A stretch of DNA of 64,000 nucleotides from the NCBI GenBank assembly GCA_015499995.1, contig JADNRV010000075.1, positions 124,001-188,000 of the forward strand, in the 5' to 3' direction. Position 1 is the stretch's first letter. Every line of letters starts with the position of its first letter. The translations under genes and the position numbers were made by a program. The DNA is from Flammula alnicola. Its lineage: Eukaryota; Basidiomycota; Agaricomycetes; Agaricales; Strophariaceae. Shown in pieces: positions 57,004 to 64,000 of the stretch. A model generated the notes under the pieces. The model made no database searches. It was given only the letters and a program-made list of their open reading frames with translations, and was not told the DNA's origin.

Positions 57004-57584
57004 TAGGATGTTATCTAATCTTTGTTATCTAAGGACAAATAAATGACAACACAACTTACGATGGGGATTCTCGACAGAGAGGCCCTTCTTTGGATTCGGT
57101 GATCTCGGGCATACCTCACAAAACCTAGCCGAAGGTTTATTTTCTTTGCTTGTGTGACTTCTTCAATTCTTGCCACACCACAAGCCGTACGACTACGAAC
57201 CATCCCCAAAAGCAGTATTGAAGCTTTAAGATACCCTTACTATAGATAATATTGTATATCGGCATGACTTTGGGTGTCTCCGTGCATGGTTCGAACAGTG
57301 ACCAGTGGGTCAAGCGGCTAATTTCCGGATGCCAGCGTCTGTCAGCGTCCAATGGCCACATTGAACAGTTAGAAGTACCGTTACAGCACCCAATCTCAAA
57401 CAATTGTCCATGCAAGGTAGTGTGCAGCGTATCTAACTCAATTTTGTGTAAGTTCAGCCGTTGAGATGCTTTGCCGACTCCTCATTTAATGGAGAGGAAA
57501 GGGCAGAGGTGATGTGCTATTTGGGTGCTATTCAGCTTGACTAGTAATTAAATTTTTCAGCGGAGATATTTCAGAGACATAACG

Positions 57585-58130
57585 CAAGGGGGTGCGCCAA
57601 ATAAAAAAAAGTACCTAGGGTCGATTTATTTTTTAAGCCAATATTTCACGGACTAACTAACTAACGTAATCAGGAACCATCCTGATATGGTAATATTACA
57701 TCAGCAATGTCGTGGGCCACCGGATTCCTTTGGGATTCCTCGCACGTCTCGCAAACCCATTTATGAGGTGCTTACTCCAGATTTATACATTCTAAATGGT
57801 ACTGTAGATGTATTAGTATAGTATTCCAATGAAATATAATTTTCAGACTGTTGAAAATGGCTGAGAAAAGTCACATTAGGCTAAATATGATCCAATGATT
57901 GATTGCATCATCCACTCAGTGCTGCAAACTATGTTCTACAGCATTTCTATATGATTACAGCTAGTATTTAGTAGATGTAAGGCAATATATGGTGTAAAAC
58001 CTGCCTTGGGTCATTTCAAAGCACCTATTTTGGGACATTTATAGAGGGGTATAAATATTTTTTTCGCCAGCCAGCGGCTGGACTAACTAACCGACCCCCG
58101 GTCAGCTATTAAGGTTCGCGCACCCCCTTG
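57585..58130. mobile_element. hAT-type MITE with 8-bp target duplication
   Basis: The ends CAAGGGGGTGCGC and GCGCACCCCCTTG are perfect 13-bp inverted repeats. ACATAACG is duplicated exactly on both sides (57577-57584 and 58131-58138). The element is 546 bp, AT-rich inside and carries GGACTAACTAAC twice near its ends. There is no transposase. Confidence 0.88.
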
Positions 58131-58490
58131 ACATAACGAGAGAGTGTGGACAGGATGATGGACTTGGTGCTAGTATTTACGCTCATCAAAGCTTGCGTCG
58201 AGCGCATTTGTACGAGTGAAGAATTATTAGTAGATGTGACAACCGGTGACTGATGTGCTGACATATCAACAGCAACCCAATAAATTAAGCCCTACGTTAG
58301 GTTTTGTGAGGTATGCCCGAGATCACCGAATCCAAAGAAGGCCAGCCTCTCTGTCGAGAATCCCCATCGTAAGTTGTGTTGTCATTTATTTGTCCTTAGA
58401 TAACAAAGATTAGATAACATCCTATCTACCCTATATGAAGAGGATTCTCGAACGAGAGGATGGTTTAGGAGCCTGGACCGGGCTGGGAGC

Positions 58491-58919
58491 TCGGTGACAT
58501 TCTAACTTCGGCTTCCTCAATTGCCAGTGTGATCCGAACGCCGACGCCGTGTGTCACTCACATTTCTCATTCGATGCCTTCAAGGCGGAGGAGTGCGAAT
58601 GTAGGCGACAGGATGTTGAGGATGGATTCCGGATCAGTTCTAACCGTTGACTGCTAAGCATTGCAATTGAACAGCCTCGAGGCCAGGTTCAAGGAGTGAC
58701 TAGTGAAGCTTTGAAGGGCCATAAGTATTCCCGAGCTACTTACCGTACACGGTGTGATCAAGGCCACTCAGTCTAACCTTTCGTGGGATGGCTGTGGGGT
58801 CACAAAGGACAGACAGGATGAATTTTATGAGATACATCCCTGAGCGCTATTATCTTCATAGAAAATAGTCATGAGCGCTTGTCTGGCATGAAAAGCATGA
58901 GAATAATTTGCATTTCGGA
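58491..58919. other. Intergenic stretch
   Basis: No gene recognised between the inverted repeat and the 3' end of array member 3. Confidence 0.4.
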
Positions 58920-60369
58920 TCATACAGGGCCATTAGCATCTGTCTCTTGCGGAGGAGCTTGGATCTGGGTCTGGTTATCTGGAGGTGTACGTGGTGCACT
59001 CTGGACCGCTGTGCCGGCAAGGCTGAAGATCGAATCCAGGACTGGCGTGCTCGCGCTGGACACTTCCCCACGACGCATGGCAATTGTTGTTTCAACGTCT
59101 TGAATACAGCGTCCGAAGGCTTGCTGGGCTAGGATTAAAGTGGGGACAATTCCCTTAGTCAAGATGTTAGTATTCAGTCGAATACGAGGAATAAATGGCG
59201 TTGGCTTACAACAATCTGGTTAAGTCCTGCATCAAGGAAAAGCTGCGAAGAAAGAAAAAAAGTTTAGCATGTCTCCTCATAGTTTGCTACGACATAACAC
59301 ACCGAGTCTACGATTAAATCTAATAGCAAGTAAACGGGATAGATCATCCCTGAGTCTATTCTATGTCAGAAGAAATTCTTAGCAAAATGAAACGTTCGTC
59401 AACGACTACGACCTACATTATGGCGAATATAGAGTAATATCTCCTGGGGTTTTCAGGTCCAAGAACGTTGCTTGCTCTCCTTGCAGACCAATATATTCTG
59501 CCCGCTGTCCAATACTTGTAAATCCGGGTCTGGAGATCGATTAATTGATCACGGCCTAGAAAACGTACCTGTTATTACAGCGAGGCATATGTTCAGGGCA
59601 AATGTCATCCATAAATAAATAACCAACAGTCTACGGAGGTGCGCAGAGGAAATGGCGAAGACGTAGCCACATACTAAAAATTATTATCAGAAGCGTTGTT
59701 ATGATTCTTGACGAGACGCGCACATACTTGATGAACAGAGTAGGAAAATACCCGAAACGATCACAATTCGGCGTTTGCGTCGCCAGACGATGTAACAACG
59801 GTAGATCTGTCTGATGTCAGTTTATCGCACAAACAAGACGACATCACACGCACTATGACAGAGTCGGCGATGGTGCTGGACACAAGGACCGCAATCAATC
59901 AAGTGCCTCTAAAGATAGAACTGGCCGACGTACTTGTTGGTAATGAAGAATAACGCCATTGGATAGGGATTCAGGACGGGGACCTCTTCGTCATTTAGAA
60001 TGCATCGGAAGAGAAAAAACAACGCGAGCGTAATATCAGCAGTGGCAATTGTGAACATGAGCACCGCGATGGTGATAAATGGCCATCGTACGGTTCTCCG
60101 ATTAATGCATAGGAGGTAAACGCCAAGAATCAGCAAGTTCGTGTAAAGTCCTAGGAAGCCAATGCAGACTGAGCAACATGACAACAGCCCCCACTTGTTA
60201 GTGAAATACCATATAAGAAAACTTTAAACTGACATGTAATGAGCCTTCCGCGGTGGAGAAGGTGGCGATCTATGCTTACCAAGTATGCAGCGACATAACG
60301 GGTCTCTGCTATGTCCGACTGAGAATCCAAGCTCAAGTTTGACCTCGGAATCCCGCAAGCAAATGCCAT
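58920..60369 (-). CDS. 7-TM membrane protein, tandem array member 3
   Basis: The start at 60369 gives MAFACGIPRSNLSLDSQSDI to TRYVAAYL. Across GTAAGC..GTCAG comes FKVFLYG, then SVCIGFLGLYTNLLILGVYL, FITIAVLMFTIATADITLAL, IYRCYIVWRRKRRIVIVSGI, GYVFAISSAHLRRLLVIYLW, TAGRIYWSARRASNVLGPEN, IIDSGMIYPVYLLLDLIVDS and LFLDAGLNQIVGIVPTLILA. A Ser/Thr/Pro-rich tail ends QETDANGPV with a TGA at 58920. The exon pattern equals that of array member 1, and the QIVGIVPTLI segment is almost identical, so members 1 and 3 are closer to each other than to member 2. Function unknown. Confidence 0.75.
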
Positions 60370-63300
60370 GAGGCGGTATGAGGCAAGACCGAATCAACTC
60401 GAAGAGAGAAAGGCTATGATGCAAGAAAGACCATGAAGCGCCGGACGGGTTATGGGAGACAGGGTTGCGGAAAGAACAACGCCGCCATTCGTGGCATTTA
60501 AAAAAAGCGAGGCTTCCGAGCAACAATTGGGCGATATAGGGCCTATAGGGCTGACAGCTTGCATAAACGTGGAATGGTCTTATTCGGTCAGGTCGTTACG
60601 ATCTTTACATGAAAAACATTCCGTCTAAAATGTAGATCATGTGCGACAGAGATGATGAAGCTAGGCAGTGCAGATTCGATTTTTTTTTCCAGACATGACA
60701 AAGTTTTCAAGAATAGAACTTACTTAGCATCGATCAGAGTTATTGCCTTTCTGACAGGATAATCAGAGATCTTCAAAAGTGGACGGCATCCTATTCAAAT
60801 AGTTGACAGGACAGGGTGATTCACTAACGGCGAGTCGTAATTCGCTCGCGTCATGCTCGAGTGCAGGCAGTGTTGTATTTTTTTGTCCGCGATGTCTTCT
60901 AGATTCCTGCGTTGTAAGAGTGGAAATCCTTATATTCATGGATATTCTTCCAGTATGCGAAGTACCCGTTGAGATTCGACACAAGAAACGTTGCGAGTTG
61001 CAAGTTTTCGGGATTTTTGAGCCGGGGGAAGGCACACGTGTCTGCGCAAGATGACAAATATCTGTTACTATTTGGTCTTTATGTACGCGTTATTTGGTGC
61101 CTTTGTCCTCTCTTCCGTTGCCAAAGGTGACGCCAAAGTTCTCAAACCACAACCACCATGTACCTCCTTTCAGCTCATCACAAACTATGGGAATCCGCCT
61201 TTTACCGCCCTCGACGCTCCAGGCATCCTTACATCTGTTCCAGCTCGATTTCCTCCGGAATATCTTCACTTCAGCCAACATGATCCACTTCCACCCAGAA
61301 GTGTCGTCTAACCCTAAGTTTTTGTGGGTCACCATCTTCCAATTTCAACTCATCGGAGTGCCCCCTCGATCTCTCGGTTTTGGAGTGACAACCGCCGGTG
61401 GCGTGATAGGATGGAAGGGATTGGAAGCTTGGTGTCGCCACGTTTTTGCGTCATGGTCGCGGCAAAGAGAGCCTTTCACTTCCGATGATATATTATCACC
61501 TCTTTCCTCATCGCTTCTTCGGAAAGTGTAGAACTTCGATTCCCTCTTCTTCTGCGGCCTGGCCCCGTACAGATCCTTGTCTGTGTTGCCTCGGGACCCC
61601 TTTGCGCGCGATGTGGCACACGCACAGAACGCTATGTCCGAACCTCTTCCCATCCTCGCAAGGTGTTTGGAGGCCGGTCATATGCATTCAGCATTTTGCT
61701 TGTAAAAGGGAAGGCAACACCGGAAACACAAGGATCCACCGCCTTGGACGCCCAGGAATTGCGAATACTGCACCAGAGAAGCGTCGCGGTACATTTTGGA
61801 AGCTGTGAAACATGGAGGAGTTCACGCACACTCTCAGCTCAATCATGGCAGACGTGTCAACTGGGCATCGCACAGGTCTCGATCAAGATCACATTCGCCC
61901 ATCATCACATATTCACCTTGATTCCTCTACCCTGTTGTCGTCCGACATCGTATATCCGCACGCTACCACGAGATCAAAGTCGCCTTCAAATTGTCACACA
62001 GGAAGAGGGTGGTCCGGGCCTTTGGCTCTTTCCCTGAGCACCGGCTCAAACTCCGGCGACGTTTATGCAAGGTTACATTCGCCGTGGACTACAGTAGCCA
62101 GTCTCATGCCTTTCTGGGCGTCTGAGTTGGTTGCTGGAGTAGTCCAGAAGCGTCGGCGAGCGCATTGAAACTTTCATGGCTGCGTGGATGATTATTTTGG
62201 GACCAAGGGAACGACGTTGCGCAGCTTTGTACAAGGATACGCACAGAAAAGCAGACGCCCCGAGTCAATGTGAAGCTGGGATCTCGTGGTGGTGCCTTGG
62301 TACGGCGCGCGGTTTTGATGTTTCATAAGCAGGTTTTAGCCCATCTTCATTGATCGATTTCTCATGAATTACTTTCCCCCAGGTCCCCACACGCCCCCAT
62401 TTTGGCCCTTCTTATACAAGAAGGTCGACTGCGACTGCTTGCCCGCACTAGTAACTTAACCCTCACTTTCTGCGCGGTTTTCTTGACACACTGTCCCCCA
62501 GCGGAAGCCGGCATCGTCGAATTAGCTTGTACCACGTGGGTGTCATGGGCGACTAGCCCCAGTCATATTGCCTCGCTCTCAGTTATCCGCAAAGACCCGA
62601 GGATGATTTTTATTGGAGTGCTCCACTTGTTTTTCTTTCCATTGGCTTGTTTACTGTCCATCTATCATCCTTGGAGAGCTTGGTATTCGATGATTCACGT
62701 CGCTGCGGCCTTGACTCTTTTGTCCTGCCCACACGCTTCCGGTCGGGCTTTGCTTCGCATGTTGGTTCGGGTGCTTACCGCTGAAGTTGTGACTCCTTCG
62801 GGAAAGGGGCGTTCTTGGACGCCTGTTGCAACAGAGATTCGTTCTCGAGTTCAGTGGCTTGCACATCCCCGTATCGACTGTGACAATAACCGTTCTGGTT
62901 GTGCATATCCTTTGGATTTGTGGCTTCGGCATCTGAGACTGGGTCGTGCGCGTTGAGGAGGATATTTGGATTCTTCGAGTGTATGTTGTCGGATGTCAGC
63001 CATATGCACGAACAAGAAAATTGAGGGGGGTTGTCCTGTCTAAATCGTGCGAGGCGAGTGGCCGACTGGACGCTTTTGCGAGAGGTCAAGATACTGGCAC
63101 GCGATCTCGAATCCAGCCTCATGAAGCCTTTTCCGTTTCGGCAGGCCCGTTTATCGCTCTTTCTAGGAGCAGGCAGCTGTGGACGACAGGAAATCGCGTA
63201 GGGGTGGAGCGGCATCTCCACAGTTGTAATGAACATGGGGTTGCTCGGAGCAAGGGTTGAGCCAACGTGCGGGTATTATGTCCTCTGTGGCTTGCACCGC

Positions 63301-63864
63301 AGCGGGGGAAGCGGTCTCGCTTCGAGAGAGTGTTGGTGGTCATCCGGGAGCTAATGATCGTAGTTCCTCTGGGTGAGGTCTATGGAGGTGGCCCGGCCTT
63401 GTGAAACGGAGCGAGGAGGAAATTTCCAATGATTTGCTCAATCAATTTTTTCCACCTGGCATCTTCGCGATGTTCATTCGTAACGACCGTGTTGAAATGG
63501 CGCATTTTTCGCAGGTGATGTCCCAATTCCTCCCTAGCTCTATTCCGCCCGATAACCAATTTTATTTTTTCCAACTTCCGTTCCACGTCAATGTACATGA
63601 GTAAAATCTATCCGTCTATTCGACTATGGATAATTCTGCTCTATCCGATCGCTTTCAAACTCCTTTGCAAGCATGAATGGATCATTGGAATCGTATTACT
63701 GACATGATCTCTCGAACACTAGAATACAACATTACTATTATTTCACCTATGTACAGCCCAATGAATGTCCAGAAACGACCCATAGCGAGGATATCGTCCT
63801 CTTATGATATGAGAATGTTTAACTAATAAAAAATCCTACAATCTCGTTTTCGTCATTTTCCACC
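60370..63864. other. Long stretch without a recognised gene
   Basis: Several medium frames are open on the plus strand (61094-61531, 61812-62168, 62402-62956). The last has a hydrophobic segment, IFIGVLHLFFFPLACLLSIY. None has a domain I recognise and I could not link them by splice sites. They may be remnants of a gene or transposon. A short plus frame at 63401-63604 is also unassigned. Confidence 0.35.
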
Positions 63865-64000
63865 TTAGTCAGAATAAGACATGGCCTCTCTGTCCGTGCT
63901 CATGAGACGTGCGTATTCCAATATCAGCCTGCATTTTAAAAATCGATATATGCGTCATTAACGAGATGAAGAGGATGAATGATGTCCACATACCTGAAGA
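63865..64000 (-). CDS. Possible terminal exon of a gene continuing beyond the right edge
   Basis: The minus strand shows a GTATGT donor at the very edge (TCTTCAG before it) and an acceptor TGCAG at about 63929-63931. A short exon follows that can read LILEYARLMSTDREAMSYSD and stop at 63865. Another phase stops nearby too. Too little is present for any assignment. Confidence 0.25.

Larger units (their letters stand above)
56548..58490. repeat. Long inverted repeat (arms ~190 bp, left arm interrupted)
   Basis: The left arm comprises 56566-56632 plus 57004-57127. The right arm is 58298-58480 in inverse orientation. Matching blocks include CTCTCGTTCGAGAATCCTCT, TAGGATGTTATCTAATCTTT, GACAACACAACTTACGATGG and GATCTCGGGCATACCTCACA. 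The left arm is interrupted by 56633-57003. It also has a 24-bp tandem duplication (GGCTCCTAAACCATCCTCTC twice, 56555-56604). The spacer of about 1.2 kb contains the hAT-type MITE. It could be a foldback or long-TIR transposon. Confidence 0.8.

Noticed and set aside
61051..62956. Possible membrane enzyme gene (for example a wax-synthase-like protein) on the plus strand
   Set aside because: One hydrophobic segment is visible, but no diagnostic motif was found and the frames could not be joined by splice sites.

Overview
The window is eukaryotic. Its genes are split by many short introns (about 40-120 bp, GT-AG with a few GC-AG), and several families point to a filamentous basidiomycete of the Agaricomycetes: the secreted cysteine-patterned 'glycopeptide' family, an F-box/CxxC protein family, numerous 7-TM membrane proteins of unknown function, a class II fungal peroxidase and a multi-exon ferric reductase. 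No prokaryotic features, tRNA, rRNA or CRISPR array were recognised. All assignments come from reading conserved motifs; no database search was run.

Layout. 0.7-2.1 kb: a bacterial-type mannose-1-phosphate guanylyltransferase (minus). 2.9-10.6 kb: a repeat-rich block holding a broken F-box gene (minus, 4638-7686), a decayed second copy of that gene's tail (10101-10187), a duplicated 3' flank and a TA-flanked MITE. 10.6-15 kb: gene-poor, with a second MITE that has perfect 21-bp inverted ends. 15.2-22.6 kb: a small secreted cysteine-containing protein, a type II mitochondrial NADH dehydrogenase, a WD40 gene relic, a glycopeptide-family secreted protein and a Swi5 recombination factor. 23.8-32.5 kb: a tandem duplication of about 4.6 kb carrying two ferric reductase copies, both interrupted by single-base losses. 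33.6-41.3 kb: two paralogous 7-TM genes flank a class II peroxidase whose reading frame appears to run on into a cutinase (CE5) domain. That gene is split by a very young 1576-bp miniature LTR element with identical LTRs and a 5-bp target duplication. 41.8-42.7 kb: a non-autonomous hAT element with an 8-bp target duplication. 43.3-51.5 kb: two small-subunit-like serine palmitoyltransferase genes on either side of mitochondrial ribosomal protein uS4m, then a large Pro/Ser/Thr-rich membrane protein. 52.4-60.4 kb: three 7-TM genes in tandem, with a long inverted repeat containing a hAT-type MITE between the second and third. 60.4-64 kb: nothing recognisable except perhaps the last exon of a gene running off the right edge.

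Functionally the window mixes housekeeping genes (NADH oxidation, mitochondrial translation, sphingolipid synthesis, recombination) with secreted or surface genes typical of fungal lifestyle (peroxidase/cutinase, secreted peptides, ferric reductases, 7-TM proteins). The second group shows nearly all of the duplication, decay and transposon activity. The most unusual item is the peroxidase-cutinase reading frame. It also carries two apparent active-site substitutions (distal Arg to His in the peroxidase, nucleophilic Ser to Asp in the cutinase) and is disrupted by the transposon.
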